Positions 23,847 through 34,147 of a stretch of 64,000 nt of DNA are shown here, in pieces. Each line of letters starts with the position of its first letter. Position 1 is the stretch's first letter. Location of the stretch: contig NZ_FRAD01000005.1 of assembly GCF_900142225.1 (NCBI RefSeq), forward strand, positions 124,001 through 188,000. Direction: 5' to 3'. This stretch comes from Hathewaya proteolytica DSM 3090. GTDB lineage: Bacteria > Bacillota > Clostridia > Clostridiales > Clostridiaceae. Below the pieces are notes generated by a model that ran no database searches, was not told where the DNA came from, and saw only the letters and a list, made by a program, of their open reading frames with translations. The position numbers were made by a program, and so were the translations under genes.

Positions 23847-26800
23847 TTAGTCGTTTTTAGCCAATTTCTTGTAGTTTTCAAGTCTTTCATTTGCATCTTT
23901 TTCAGTCTTAGCATATAATTCAGCTGCTAAATCTGGTTTTATTTTCTCAAGAGAAGCGTATCTTACTTCACCCTTTAAGAAATCGATGAATGATGCTGTA
24001 GGCTCTTTTGAATCAAGTGAGAATGGATTCTTACCTTCTTCTTTAAGATCTGGGTTGTATCTGTACAATGCCCAGTATCCACATTCAACAGCCTTTTTAG
24101 CCTCTAATTGAGTGCATCCCATACCAATCTTTATACCATGGTTGATACATGGAGCATAGGCAATTATTAATGAAGGTCCGTGATATGCTTCTGCCTCTGC
24201 GATAGCCTTTATAGCCTGGTTCTTGTCAGCACCCATAGATATCTGTGCAACATATACATAACCGTAGCTCATAGCCATCATACCAAGGTCTTTCTTCTTA
24301 GTTCTCTTTCCACCAGCGGCAAACTTAGCTATTGCTGCAGTTGGAGTAGCTTTTGAAGACTGACCTCCTGTGTTAGAGTAAACTTCTGTATCAAATACGA
24401 ATATGTTTACATCTTCGCCTGATGCAAGTACGTGGTCAACACCGCCGTATCCGATATCATAAGCCCATCCGTCTCCACCAAATATCCACTGAGATTTCTT
24501 AACTATGAAATCTTTCATCTCTAAGATCTTAGAAGCAAGATCATTAGCTTTTTCAGCTTCAAGTAATGGCAATAATCTATCTCTTATTTCCTTAGTCTTT
24601 TCGCCTTCAAATCTGTTATCAAGTAATTCCTGTAATGTAGATTTTAATTCAGAGCTTAAATCGCTGTTTTGAGCTTCTGTGGCTAAGTCAAATAATTTTT
24701 CTCTCATCTGGTTAGCTCCAAGGAACATACCTAAACCGAACTCTGCATTATCTTCGAATAATGAGTTAGCCCATGCTGGTCCTCTTCCTGCTGCGTCCTT
24801 AGTATATGGAGTTGAAGGAGCACTACCACCCCAAATTGAAGAACATCCAGTTGCGTTGGAAACCATCATTCTATCTCCAAATAACTGAGTTATTAGCTTA
24901 GCATATGGAGTTTCTCCACATCCTGCGCAAGCACCTGAGAACTCTAAAAGTGGAGTCTCAAACTGACTTCCTTTTACAGTGTTTTTGTTCATTGGGTTTT
25001 TCTTTGGAAGTTTTATAGCATAGTCAAAAGCATCTTGTTTATCTAATTGAGTGTGAGCTGGCTGCATAACAAGAGCTTTCTTTGGTGCTGGACATACTTC
25101 AGCACAGTTTCCGCATCCTGTACAATCTAATTCACTTACAACGATAGAGAACTTGTATTCTTTTAATGCTGGACCACCAGTAGCTGGTTTAGCATTTAAG
25201 TTTGCAGGAGCATTGTTCATCTCTTCATCAGTTAATAAAACTGGTCTTATACAAGCATGTGGACATACAAATGAACACTGGTTACACTGTATACAATTGT
25301 CTAAATTCCACTCTGGAAGATTAGTTGCTATTCCTCTCTTCTCGAAAGCAGCTGTTCCTGCTGGGAATGTACCATCAACGCCCTCTGTAAATGCGCTAAC
25401 TGGTAACTTGTCTCCCTCTTGTCTATTTATAACGTCTACTATTTCAGTTATAAACTTAGGTTTGTTGTTGCTTTCACAGTTGCATTCTTCCTTTGCATCT
25501 TTCCATGAAGCTGGAACCTCCACTTTAACTATAGCATTGACACCCTGATCTATAGCATCGTGGTTCATTTTAACAACTTTTTCACCTTTTTTACCGTAAG
25601 ATGTTACAACAGCATCCTTTAAGTATTTTAATGCTTCTTCTAAAGGAATGATGTTAGCTAATTTGAAGAATGCTGATTGCATGATCATGTTGATTCTTCC
25701 GCCAAGACCTATTTCCTCTGCAATCTTAACTGCATCTATAGTGTAGAATTCTATGTTGTGTTCAGCAATGTATTTTTTCATTTTAGCTGGTAGATGCTGT
25801 TCTAATTCTTCCGCATTCCATATACAGTTAAGTAAGAACTTACCGCCATCTTTTATACCATCTAATACGTCATATTTGTATACATATGACTGGTTGTGAC
25901 AAGCAACATAATCAGCCTTATTTATTAAGTAAGGTGATTTTATCTTTTCCTTACCAAATCTTAAGTGAGATACAGTTATACCACCTGATTTTTTAGAGTC
26001 ATATGAGAAGTAACCCTGAGCATACATGTCTGTATGGTCACCGATGATTTTTATAGCTGATTTATTTGCTCCAACTGTTCCGTCAGAACCTAATCCCCAG
26101 AACTTACAAGCCTTTGTTCCCTCTGGAGTAACATCTACTTCTGAAGTTATTTCAAGAGATGTGTTAGTTACATCGTCAACTATACCTATTGTAAAGTTGT
26201 TCTTTGGTGCATCCTGCTTTAAGTTATCAAATACAGCTATTATCTGAGCTGGAGTTGTATCCTTTGAACCTAAACCAAATCTACCACCAACTACAACTGG
26301 TCTGTTTTCAACGTTGAATAATGCATTTGTTACGTCAAGGAATAATGGCTCTCCTATAGAACCTGGTTCCTTTGTTCTGTCAAGAACAGCAATCTTCTTA
26401 ACTGAAGCTGGAACAGCTTTTAAGAAGTGTTCTATTGAGAATGGTCTGTATAAGTGAACTGATAATAAACCTACCTTTTCACCCTTTTTATTTAAATAAT
26501 CAATTGTTTCTTCTGCAACATCGCAAACAGAACCCATAGCAATGATCATTCTATCTGCATCTTGTGCTCCGTAGTAGTTAAATAAATGGTAGTCTGTTCC
26601 TATCATCTTGTTTACTTCGTCCATAAAGTGTTCAACTACTGCTGGTAATTCATTGTAATAATTGTTGGAAGCTTCTCTTCCTTGGAAGTATATATCTGGA
26701 TTTTGAGCAGTACCTCTTGTTACTGGATGTTCTGGATTTAATGCATTTTTTCTAAATGCCTTTATATCATCCTGAACTTCTTCAGCAAGCTGTGCAAGCT

Positions 26801-27368
26801 GTGAGAAATCCCAAGTTTCGATTTTCTGTACTTCGTGTGAAGTTCTAAATCCATCAAAGAAATGCATAAATGGAACTTTTCCTTTAATTGCTGCCAAGTG
26901 TGCAACAGCAGCTAAATCCATAGATTCCTGTACGCTGTTTGAAGCAAGAAGAGCAAAGCCTGTCTGCCTTGCTGCCATTACGTCCTGATGGTCTCCAAAG
27001 ATTGAAAGTGCGTGTGTAGCAAGAGCTCTAGCACTTACATGGAATACTCCTGGCAATAATTCTCCGGCAATTTTGTACATATTAGGAACCATCAATAAAA
27101 GTCCCTGTGATGCTGTATATGTTGTAGTTAAAGCACCTGCCTGTAGAGAACCGTGAACCGCACCAGCAGCACCAGCCTCTGACTGCATTTCCATAACTCT
27201 TACAGTTTGTCCAAATAGGTTCTTCATTCCTTGCGATGACCATTCGTCAACTTTTTCTCCCATTGGAGAAGAAGGTGTAATTGGGTAAATTGCAGCTACA
27301 TCAGTGAATGCATAGGAAACATGAGCAGCGGCAGTATTACCATCCATAGTTTTCATTTTTCTATTCAT
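23847..27368 (-). CDS. nifJ: Pyruvate:ferredoxin (flavodoxin) oxidoreductase
   Basis: This 1173-residue single-chain enzyme oxidises pyruvate to acetyl-CoA, CO2 and reduced ferredoxin, the central step of clostridial fermentation. Domain order is typical: N-terminal TPP-domain I (SYAFTDVAAIYPITPSSPMGE), a transketolase-like domain, a 2x[4Fe-4S] ferredoxin insert (CIQCNQCSFVCPHAC and CTGCGNCAEVCPAP), the third cluster site (ACAGCGETPY), and the C-terminal TPP site (GGDGWAYDIG, then EVYSNTGGQSSK). GAAGGG precedes the ATG. It is a stand-alone gene, with a possible -10 TATAAT at 27414-27409 about 40 bases upstream. Confidence 0.97.
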   Translation of the reverse strand: MNRKMKTMDGNTAAAHVSYAFTDVAAIYPITPSSPMGEKVDEWSSQGMKNLFGQTVRVMEMQSEAGAAGAVHGSLQAGALTTTYTASQGLLLMVPNMYKIAGELLPGVFHVSARALATHALSIFGDHQDVMAARQTGFALLASNSVQESMDLAAVAHLAAIKGKVPFMHFFDGFRTSHEVQKIETWDFSQLAQLAEEVQDDIKAFRKNALNPEHPVTRGTAQNPDIYFQGREASNNYYNELPAVVEHFMDEVNKMIGTDYHLFNYYGAQDADRMIIAMGSVCDVAEETIDYLNKKGEKVGLLSVHLYRPFSIEHFLKAVPASVKKIAVLDRTKEPGSIGEPLFLDVTNALFNVENRPVVVGGRFGLGSKDTTPAQIIAVFDNLKQDAPKNNFTIGIVDDVTNTSLEITSEVDVTPEGTKACKFWGLGSDGTVGANKSAIKIIGDHTDMYAQGYFSYDSKKSGGITVSHLRFGKEKIKSPYLINKADYVACHNQSYVYKYDVLDGIKDGGKFLLNCIWNAEELEQHLPAKMKKYIAEHNIEFYTIDAVKIAEEIGLGGRINMIMQSAFFKLANIIPLEEALKYLKDAVVTSYGKKGEKVVKMNHDAIDQGVNAIVKVEVPASWKDAKEECNCESNNKPKFITEIVDVINRQEGDKLPVSAFTEGVDGTFPAGTAAFEKRGIATNLPEWNLDNCIQCNQCSFVCPHACIRPVLLTDEEMNNAPANLNAKPATGGPALKEYKFSIVVSELDCTGCGNCAEVCPAPKKALVMQPAHTQLDKQDAFDYAIKLPKKNPMNKNTVKGSQFETPLLEFSGACAGCGETPYAKLITQLFGDRMMVSNATGCSSIWGGSAPSTPYTKDAAGRGPAWANSLFEDNAEFGLGMFLGANQMREKLFDLATEAQNSDLSSELKSTLQELLDNRFEGEKTKEIRDRLLPLLEAEKANDLASKILEMKDFIVKKSQWIFGGDGWAYDIGYGGVDHVLASGEDVNIFVFDTEVYSNTGGQSSKATPTAAIAKFAAGGKRTKKKDLGMMAMSYGYVYVAQISMGADKNQAIKAIAEAEAYHGPSLIIAYAPCINHGIKIGMGCTQLEAKKAVECGYWALYRYNPDLKEEGKNPFSLDSKEPTASFIDFLKGEVRYASLEKIKPDLAAELYAKTEKDANERLENYKKLAKND

Positions 27369-27590
27369 CGTAAACCCTTCCTTCAGAATATATTTTAAGC
27401 CTTAGCTTATTATAGCAACTCATTTTTTCATGATACTACATACTAAATATACACTTTTGATTTAAAAATGTAAATAGAAAATGCATTAATTTTTGCATTT
27501 TTAAGCTCTTATCAATGCTTTCTATAATAAATTGCCATATCATTTGTTATTTTATATATGTTTTTAACTATCGAAAAGTTTTTAAATAAC

Positions 27591-29105
27591 TTATTCATGA
27601 ATTATTTCTTGCAACAATTTTAAAACTGAGTTCTTGTTGATTTCATTTATCTCTCCAAAATTTTCTATTGTCCTTAGCAATTTATCCCTTAAATCGTAAT
27701 CAACAATTTTTTCCTCATCTACAAATAGAGTTTCGCCCAAATTGGCAATGGTAGAATTGTATCCATTGCTCTGCAATAACTCATTAAAACTTTCTTGAGA
27801 TTTTTTATCACCGTGAACTAAAATTACTTCCTTTGGCTTTTCTTTAAATGCTGATAAAAATCTGTAAAGTCCTGCTCTATCTGCGTGGCCTGACATACCT
27901 TCTAAATTGTATATCTCAGCGTTTACAGCGATCTCTTCACCAAATAATTTTACTTTTTCAGCTCCCTCAAGAAGACTTCTTCCTAGGGTACCCTCAGCTT
28001 GATATCCAACAAACACCACAGAACATTCTGGTCTCCACAAATTATGCTTTAGGTGATGTCTTACCCGACCAGCCTCACACATACCGCTGGCGGAAATTAT
28101 TATGGCACCACTTTGCACCTTATTTAAACTAGCAGAATCTCCTGGGGATTTTATAAAATCCAATCCCTGAAACTCAAGAGGATCGTCGCCCTCTAAAATC
28201 ATGTCTTGTATTTCATCTTTGAATAAATTTTGGTGTTTTTTAAATATCTTCGTGGCTTCCATGGCAAGAGGACTGTCCACGTACACCTTTATGCCTTTTA
28301 GTATTTCGTTTTCTATATAGTGATTTAGCACGTATAATACATCTTGAGTCCTTCCAACGGAGAAGGATGGTATTATGATGTTACCTCCTCGCTGTACAGT
28401 TTTTTGAATTATATCCGCTAATCTATACAGTTCTTTTTTGATATCTGCGTGATACCTATCTCCATACGTGGCCTCCATAATAAGATAATCAGCATAATCC
28501 ACGTAAGTAGGATTTTTTATAAGAAAAGAATCCCCATTTCCGATGTCCCCACTGTAGCAAAGCTTTATAGGTTTATTTCCCTTTTCCTCCACAAATATTT
28601 CTGTAATGGCAGCTCCTAGAAGATGGCCAGCATCTCTAAATCTAACTTTAAGCCCTGGAAAAACATCTATTAGCTCGTCGTATTCATAACCTGTAAATAG
28701 ATATGTTGACAACTCCGCTATTTTTGAAGTGTAAAGAGGCTCTATTGGAGGCAAGCCCTGTCTTTTTCTCTTCCGATTTTTCCATTCCACCTCTGTTTCG
28801 TGAATATAACCACTGTCAGGTAGCATGACGGAACACAAGTCCTTAGTAGCACTAGTGCTGATTACAGTTCCTTTAAAACCCTTTTTATACAAAAGAGGTA
28901 TTCTTCCGCTGTGATCGATATGGGCATGAGATAAAATAACAAACTCTATCTCTTTAGGATCGAAGTTGAAATTCGCATTGCCTACATCAGAGTCCTCAGT
29001 TCCTTGAAGAAGCCCACAGTCTAGCAATACTTTTCTTCCATTTACGATTAGCATATGACATGAACCTGTTACAGTTTTCGCAGCTCCAAAAAATTTTAAT
29101 TTCAC
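27591..29105 (-). CDS. Beta-CASP metallo-beta-lactamase fold nuclease-like protein
   Basis: A 504-residue MBL-fold hydrolase of the beta-CASP/RMMBL type, related to RNA-processing nucleases and CPSF-73-like proteins. Metal ligands are in SHAHIDHSGRIP; the beta-CASP part has GGNIIIPSFSVGRTQDVLYVL and YVDSPLAMEATKIF; later come IIISASGMCEAGRVRHHLKH, SGHADRAGLYRFL and the RMMBL end EVILVHGD. Substrate is not known; RNA is likely from the family. It starts with GTG preceded by GGAGGGGTGATTTTAA. It is followed at its 5' side by murG, 24 bases away. Confidence 0.9.
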   Translation of the reverse strand: MKLKFFGAAKTVTGSCHMLIVNGRKVLLDCGLLQGTEDSDVGNANFNFDPKEIEFVILSHAHIDHSGRIPLLYKKGFKGTVISTSATKDLCSVMLPDSGYIHETEVEWKNRKRKRQGLPPIEPLYTSKIAELSTYLFTGYEYDELIDVFPGLKVRFRDAGHLLGAAITEIFVEEKGNKPIKLCYSGDIGNGDSFLIKNPTYVDYADYLIMEATYGDRYHADIKKELYRLADIIQKTVQRGGNIIIPSFSVGRTQDVLYVLNHYIENEILKGIKVYVDSPLAMEATKIFKKHQNLFKDEIQDMILEGDDPLEFQGLDFIKSPGDSASLNKVQSGAIIISASGMCEAGRVRHHLKHNLWRPECSVVFVGYQAEGTLGRSLLEGAEKVKLFGEEIAVNAEIYNLEGMSGHADRAGLYRFLSAFKEKPKEVILVHGDKKSQESFNELLQSNGYNSTIANLGETLFVDEEKIVDYDLRDKLLRTIENFGEINEINKNSVLKLLQEIIHE

Positions 29106-29129
29106 TTAAAATCACCCCTCCAATTTATT

Positions 29130-30224
29130 TTATGCCTTATGTTTTAAGGATTTTTCTATAAGCTGTAGAATTTTTTCTGTGGCATTTCCTAGATTGCTGT
29201 TTTCCATATTTTTGATGAAAACTTCTTGGTTTTTTCTTAACTCTTGAAGCTTTTCCATGAGAATATCTGAATTAAGATTTTCCTCTTCTATAACTATGGA
29301 GTAACCTTTTTTTCTAAATGACTCTGCATTTAATATTTGATCTCCTCTACTAGCTTTTTTTGATAAAGGGATCAAAAGGTTTGGTTTTTTTAGCGACAGT
29401 ATTTCAAATATAAAATTGGCACCAGCCCTAGATATAATGTAGTCAGCAGCATTCATAAAATGCTTAAGTTCTTCATTGGCATACTCTACTTCATAGTAAC
29501 CCTCCATTTTTTCTATAGAAGTGTCCATATTTCCTTTACCACATATATGAATTATATTGTATTCTTTTAAAAGATTTTGAATATTTTTTCTAACGATTTC
29601 ATTTATGCACTTAGCTCCAAGGCTACCTCCAATAACAAGGAGAATTGGCTTATTGGAATTTTTAAATCCGCATATTTCTACAGCTGAGCTCCTCTTTCCA
29701 GTGAAAAGTTCACTTCTAATAGGAAGTCCCGTTACGCAGCCTTTGTTTTTATCTACATATTTTAATGTCTCTTCAAAGGTGACACATATTTTATCACAAT
29801 ATCTAGAAGCTAATTTATTTGCAAGACCAGGTGTAATATCGCATTCGTGAGCTATAACAGGTATGTTTAGCATACTAGCAGCCATTACCACAGGTACAGA
29901 TACAAACCCGCCCTTTGAGAAAACAATATCCGGCTTTTCTTTTTTTAAAATTCTTTTTGCATCTAAAATTCCCTTTCCAACTCTGAATACATCTAGAAAG
30001 TTTCTTCCTAGATTCTTAATGTTCTTTCCTCTTCTCAACTTTCCACTGCTTATGCCAAAGTATTTTATATTAGCATTTTCAATAATATTTTTTTCTATGC
30101 CGCTTATGCTACCTATATAGCTAATCTGGTATTCCATTTCCTTTAGCCTAGGAACAAGGGCAAGATTTGGAGTTACATGACCAGCAGAACCGCCGCCTGT
30201 AAGTATTATTTTATGTTTTGTCAT
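29130..30224 (-). CDS. murG: UDP-GlcNAc transferase MurG (lipid II synthesis)
   Basis: MurG adds N-acetylglucosamine to lipid I to make lipid II on the cytoplasmic face of the membrane. The N-terminal motif LTGGGSAGHVTPNLALV, the acceptor-domain GISSGKLRRGKNI, and IAHECDITPGLANKLASRYC are diagnostic, as are the donor-side GGSLGAKCINEIV and ISRAGANFIFEI. Length 364 residues is normal. It precedes the beta-CASP gene, and no other mur genes are nearby. Confidence 0.96.
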   Translation of the reverse strand: MTKHKIILTGGGSAGHVTPNLALVPRLKEMEYQISYIGSISGIEKNIIENANIKYFGISSGKLRRGKNIKNLGRNFLDVFRVGKGILDAKRILKKEKPDIVFSKGGFVSVPVVMAASMLNIPVIAHECDITPGLANKLASRYCDKICVTFEETLKYVDKNKGCVTGLPIRSELFTGKRSSAVEICGFKNSNKPILLVIGGSLGAKCINEIVRKNIQNLLKEYNIIHICGKGNMDTSIEKMEGYYEVEYANEELKHFMNAADYIISRAGANFIFEILSLKKPNLLIPLSKKASRGDQILNAESFRKKGYSIVIEEENLNSDILMEKLQELRKNQEVFIKNMENSNLGNATEKILQLIEKSLKHKA

Positions 30225-30420
30225 TCACATCACCTTATTCTTTATTATATATTATATTTTACTACTTCAATGCTATAAAAGGAACAACTTATTATGTTAA
30301 ATCTTTGCAAAAGAATGGTATTAAAAGAATTATTTTTCAAATTAACCTGTAATGTACTAAAATAATTTTTCTCATACGGGATAAAATATTATTACAAAGA
30401 CGAAGAGGAGGTGAAAAACA

Positions 30421-30615
30421 ATGGCATATTCAAACAAGAACTTAGTTCCAGAAGCTAAAGAAAAATTAAACCAGTTTAAAATGGAAACTGCTAAAGAAGT
30501 TGGAGTAAACCTTAAACAGGGATACAACGGAGACTTAACAAGCAAAGAAGCTGGTTCAATCGGTGGAGAAATGGTAAAGAAGATGGTTCAGCAGTACGAA
30601 AATGGTTTAAAGTAG
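30421..30615 (+). CDS. Alpha/beta-type small acid-soluble spore protein (copy 1)
   Basis: A 64-residue alpha/beta SASP, which coats and protects spore DNA. It has the FKMETAKEVGVN segment (with the usual germination-protease cleavage region at the E-T/V part) and the GDLTSKEAGSIGGEMVKKMVQQYE DNA-binding helix. GAGGAGG precedes the ATG. It is one of two tandem copies on the plus strand, which otherwise is the minority strand here. No convincing sigma-G promoter was seen upstream, though the consensus is loose. Confidence 0.95.
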   Translation: MAYSNKNLVPEAKEKLNQFKMETAKEVGVNLKQGYNGDLTSKEAGSIGGEMVKKMVQQYENGLK

Positions 30616-30692
30616 TAGAATAATACTTAGTAAATTTGAAACCATTAAGATTTTCATTCACTATGTATGTGAAGACTAAGGAGGAAGAAAAC

Positions 30693-30872
30693 ATGGCAAA
30701 AAGTTTAGTACCAGAAGCAAAACAAGGACTATACAATTTTAAAATGGAGACAGCTAAGGAATTAGGCGTAAACTTCACAGGGTATAACGGAAATTTAACA
30801 TCTAAAGAATGCGGTTCCGTTGGTGGCGAAATGGTAAAGAAAATGGTTCAGCAATACGAGCAAAATCTTTAA
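30693..30872 (+). CDS. Alpha/beta-type small acid-soluble spore protein (copy 2)
   Basis: A 59-residue paralogue of the first SASP, about 80 bases downstream. The core FKMETAKELGVNF, then GNLTSKECGSVGGEMVKKMVQQYEQ, is shared with copy 1, with a cysteine replacing the alanine in TSKEAGS. The reading frame is open from 30636, but AAGGAGG followed by ATG at 30693 (MAKSLVPEAKQG) is the start. The pair likely arose by tandem duplication. Confidence 0.95.
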   Translation: MAKSLVPEAKQGLYNFKMETAKELGVNFTGYNGNLTSKECGSVGGEMVKKMVQQYEQNL

Positions 30873-30942
30873 TTTCACTAAAGGACATTTAAACTAATCA
30901 ATAAATAGATTTGTGAGATTAATATAGTTATATCAAACTAAG

Positions 30943-30980
30943 AACCAGGCAAAATAATATCTTATTATTGTGCCTGGTTT
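30943..30980. terminator. Bidirectional terminator between SASP and recJ
   Basis: AACCAGGCA...GCCTGGTT arms surround an AT-rich inner stem (AATAAT/ATTATT), followed by TTTTT on the plus strand. It lies between the convergent SASP and recJ genes. Confidence 0.85.
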
Positions 30981-30987
30981 TTACCTT

Positions 30988-32754
30988 TTAATTGCTAAAT
31001 CTCAGGTCTTTGCATTTTAGCTGTACAGATTTCCTGCCCATATATTCGTTGATGTCAGTATAAATAACAAAATCCATAAAAAGATTTTGTATACCTCCAC
31101 GCAGCATTATGTCAAAATCAATACTTTCCTTTATAAGCATTTCTTTAAACTTTATCATCATATCTTCATAGGATATAATTTGTATATTCATTTGCTCATA
31201 TTCACAATTGAGTTTTAAAACATTTTTATTTTTTCCGTATACATTTCCACCCAAGACTTTGGCATTTTTTACTCCAAAAAGTGGCTTTGAATTTCCCTTT
31301 CCGTAGGGCTCTAGCTGTTCAACATATCTTTGAAAACCTGGAGACATGTAATCTAAAGGCAATTTGTCATCCATGTGGATCACTGGTTTTATGTCTTCAT
31401 CAGTCAAAGTGCAGTTTTGGTTTAAACACTTGCTCAGCTCTTCTATATTTTCTTTTTTTATAGAAAGACCTGCAGCCATAGGATGACCTCCAAATTTATG
31501 CAGTAATCCTTTGCAATTTTGAAGTTCTTCAAACATATTGTATTTTTCTATAGAGCGTCCTGAACCCTTTGGCATCTCTTTCCCATCAGTTATGACCAGA
31601 GTAGGAAGATTGTATCTATCCTTTATTCTTCCTGCCACAATCCCAGCAATGCTCTCGTGAACTTCTCCATTATACAAAACCAAAACCTTAGGTACATTTT
31701 CCCTTTCACTTAGCTCTTCCATAATTTTAGTTACATTGTAATCTGTCATTTCCTGACGCTGTTTATTGAGCTCCACCAGCTTTCCAGCCAATTCCTCGCA
31801 GTACTTTTCATCCTCACTTAAAAAAAGCTCTATGGCAATATCCGCTGTTTCTAGGCGTCCAGTGGCATTTATGCAAGGACCAATATTAAAACCTATATTG
31901 TAGCACTTTATCTCCTTATCAGCTAAGTTCAGTTGCTTTATCAAAGCTCTTATTCCCACATCTGGACTAGAGTTGATTATTCTTAGACCTTCTTTTACTA
32001 TAATTCTGTTTTCATCCTGAAGGTCCACAACATCACATATTGTTCCCACAGCAGCATATTGAAGGAGCTTAATGGTTTCATCATTGTTTATATTGAACAA
32101 CCTAAATAAAGCTTGAATAAACTTATAGCTTATAGCTGCACCACAAAGGTATTTGAAGGGATAAGTGCACTGTCTTCGGTGAGGGGCCACCACAGCACAA
32201 GCAGCAGGTAAAATCTCTTCAGTTGTTTTGTCCTCTTTTTCAACAAAACTTGGCTGATGATGGTCAGTCAATACCACGGGAATTCCCATTTCTCTTGCGT
32301 AATCAATTTCTTCCATGGCACTTATACCATTGTCACAAGTAATTATAACATTTGCACCCAATTTTTTCAATCTGTCTATTCCGATTTTTGACATACCGTA
32401 ACCCTCTTCTTCTCTATTGGGTACATAATATATAACATCAGCTCCACAGCGCCTCAATCCTTTATACAAAATCACCGTACTGCTGACACCATCTGCATCG
32501 TAATCACCATAAATTGCTATGCGTTTTTTCTCTTCAATGGCTTCCTTAATGGTTTTCACAGCTTTTTCCATATCCATTAGCATATAAGGTTCATACAGAT
32601 CTTTTGCTGTGCCATTAAAAAATTTTTTTATCTCATTTTCATCCTTTATTCCCCTGTTGAACAACACCTTTAAAAAAGAAGGGCTTATTTTAGTCTTTCT
32701 ACTCAAAGGCCCTAAATCCCCTTTGAAGTTCTTAATCATCCAAATACTTTCCAT
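30988..32754 (-). CDS. recJ: Single-stranded-DNA exonuclease RecJ
   Basis: RecJ degrades single-stranded DNA 5' to 3' in recombination and mismatch repair. The DHH-family motifs are present: YGDYDADGVSSTVIL, VVLTDHHQP (the DHH motif) and the C-terminal DHHA1 part with HKFGGHPMAAGLSI. Length 588 residues is close to the family size. The ATG is followed by MESIWMIKNF. It is preceded by the M16 peptidase gene, 14 bases away, so the two may be co-transcribed. Confidence 0.92.
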   Translation of the reverse strand: MESIWMIKNFKGDLGPLSRKTKISPSFLKVLFNRGIKDENEIKKFFNGTAKDLYEPYMLMDMEKAVKTIKEAIEEKKRIAIYGDYDADGVSSTVILYKGLRRCGADVIYYVPNREEEGYGMSKIGIDRLKKLGANVIITCDNGISAMEEIDYAREMGIPVVLTDHHQPSFVEKEDKTTEEILPAACAVVAPHRRQCTYPFKYLCGAAISYKFIQALFRLFNINNDETIKLLQYAAVGTICDVVDLQDENRIIVKEGLRIINSSPDVGIRALIKQLNLADKEIKCYNIGFNIGPCINATGRLETADIAIELFLSEDEKYCEELAGKLVELNKQRQEMTDYNVTKIMEELSERENVPKVLVLYNGEVHESIAGIVAGRIKDRYNLPTLVITDGKEMPKGSGRSIEKYNMFEELQNCKGLLHKFGGHPMAAGLSIKKENIEELSKCLNQNCTLTDEDIKPVIHMDDKLPLDYMSPGFQRYVEQLEPYGKGNSKPLFGVKNAKVLGGNVYGKNKNVLKLNCEYEQMNIQIISYEDMMIKFKEMLIKESIDFDIMLRGGIQNLFMDFVIYTDINEYMGRKSVQLKCKDLRFSN

Positions 32755-32768
32755 GAACTCACCTGCCC

Positions 32769-34040
32769 TTACGTCATTATTTCTATAGTTGGATCTTTTA
32801 AAACCTTATTTACCACTGCCAATATGGTTTTTTCATCAATGGTATTTAAACATAATTCATCATAATACAAAGGAGATATATAATCATGAATTGCAAAATT
32901 ATTATCATTTGAAGTAGAACAATATAATTTTTTGTCCTTTTTATCTCCCATGATTTCCATAATACAAAGCCTAAAGCTATGAACTATAGATTTTTCTAGA
33001 TCAATGCTCTGCTTTAGTTTTAAATTTTTTATAGCCTTATCTATAGTCTCTGATTTTATTTTTATAATATTGTTTTTAATTTTATATATAAGCTGGTTTA
33101 CAACTTCCACCGCCACGTCTGCCTTTTCACTAGAAGTGCCTAGGTAAATCTTGTAAATCTCTACACCCTTTTCATCCTTCAGTTTTGCTCCAACCTCGTA
33201 AGACAACCCTCTTTTTGTCCTAATCTCATTATACAACAGAGAGCTCACTCCTTCAGCAAAGAAATTGTTAAACACCCTAAAGTTCATAATTTCTTCAGAA
33301 GTAAGATTGTCTAATGAGTATACAAAATTGATTTTGCAGCTTTCGCTACCAATCTCATCTTTGAAAATCCCAGCAGCATTAACTTCATGTAGCACAATAT
33401 GTTCTTCGCAGTATTGGGGCTTTATATCCCTGAATCCATCTTCCACAATATCTATTATTATGTCCAAATCTAAGTTGCTAGTTACAGACACAACGCAATT
33501 TTCTCCAACATAATGTTTTTTATGAAATTCCCTTATATCTTCTAAGGCTATATTTTCCAAAGTTTCGCAGTTTCCAATAATCAATTCCCTTACTCGCTTT
33601 TTTTTAAAGCCGTGGTAAAAGCAAAGATCCTCACAGTGTTGATAGGCATCCTCTTTCCATTCCTTGAGTTCCTCTTTTATAACATCCATCTCCTCCTTAA
33701 ACCCTTTTTCACTAAAGGCTGGATGAATAAGAAAATCACTATGTAACTTAAAGCCCTGCTGAAAATCTTCACTAAGGCAGGTTCCATAGTATACCACATA
33801 AGGATAATTGGTCATAGCGTTGCTAAATCCAAAAAGCTCATCTATCTTTTCGTTTATCTCATGTTCATCTTTTGTATTTGTACCCTTGTATACCATGTGC
33901 TCCACCGCATGGGCAATTCCATAGTATCCCTCAGGATCTTTATTGGCACCAGCCTCAAATCCTATACAAAAGGAAGTTAGATTGCTTTGAGACTTTTTAT
34001 ATATAAGCCTAACACCATTTTTAAAACAAACTATATTCAT
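32769..34040 (-). CDS. M16 (insulinase-family) zinc peptidase
   Basis: A 423-residue M16 peptidase. The zinc-binding HxxEH is HAVEHM (about residues 44-48), with the downstream glutamate in KEEMDVIKEELKEW. The C-terminal inactive half-domain is also present (VYSLDNLTSEEIMNFRVFNNFFAEGVSSLLYNEIRTKRGLSYEVGA), so it is the single-gene type with both halves. Substrates in this group are oligopeptides or processing intermediates; the exact one is not known. Frame is open from a GTG at 34046, but the ATG at 34040 is taken as the start. Confidence 0.87.
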   Translation of the reverse strand: MNIVCFKNGVRLIYKKSQSNLTSFCIGFEAGANKDPEGYYGIAHAVEHMVYKGTNTKDEHEINEKIDELFGFSNAMTNYPYVVYYGTCLSEDFQQGFKLHSDFLIHPAFSEKGFKEEMDVIKEELKEWKEDAYQHCEDLCFYHGFKKKRVRELIIGNCETLENIALEDIREFHKKHYVGENCVVSVTSNLDLDIIIDIVEDGFRDIKPQYCEEHIVLHEVNAAGIFKDEIGSESCKINFVYSLDNLTSEEIMNFRVFNNFFAEGVSSLLYNEIRTKRGLSYEVGAKLKDEKGVEIYKIYLGTSSEKADVAVEVVNQLIYKIKNNIIKIKSETIDKAIKNLKLKQSIDLEKSIVHSFRLCIMEIMGDKKDKKLYCSTSNDNNFAIHDYISPLYYDELCLNTIDEKTILAVVNKVLKDPTIEIMT

Positions 34041-34088
34041 AAGCACACTTTCCCTTTTAAATTATTTTATCTGACACAGTAAAAAACA

Positions 34089-34124
34089 ATGCCCAGATGG
34101 TTTTGAAATTTAAAACCTGGGCAT
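34089..34124 (-). terminator. Terminator after the unknown membrane protein
   Basis: ATGCCCA...TGGGCAT arms with an inner GGTTTT/AAAACC stem, read on the minus strand and followed by TTGTTTTTT. It ends the gene at 34148-34591 and separates it from the M16 peptidase. Confidence 0.85.
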
Positions 34125-34147
34125 CGTATAACTCTTTAAATAAAACA

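Noticed and set aside
27369..27590. Rex operator in front of PFOR
   Set aside because: No TTGTTAA-N4-TTAACAA-like sequence was found in the 220-base gap.
30225..30420. Sigma-G promoter for the SASP genes
   Set aside because: Only partial matches to the loose consensus were seen (for example CATACGG), with poor spacing; not enough to call.
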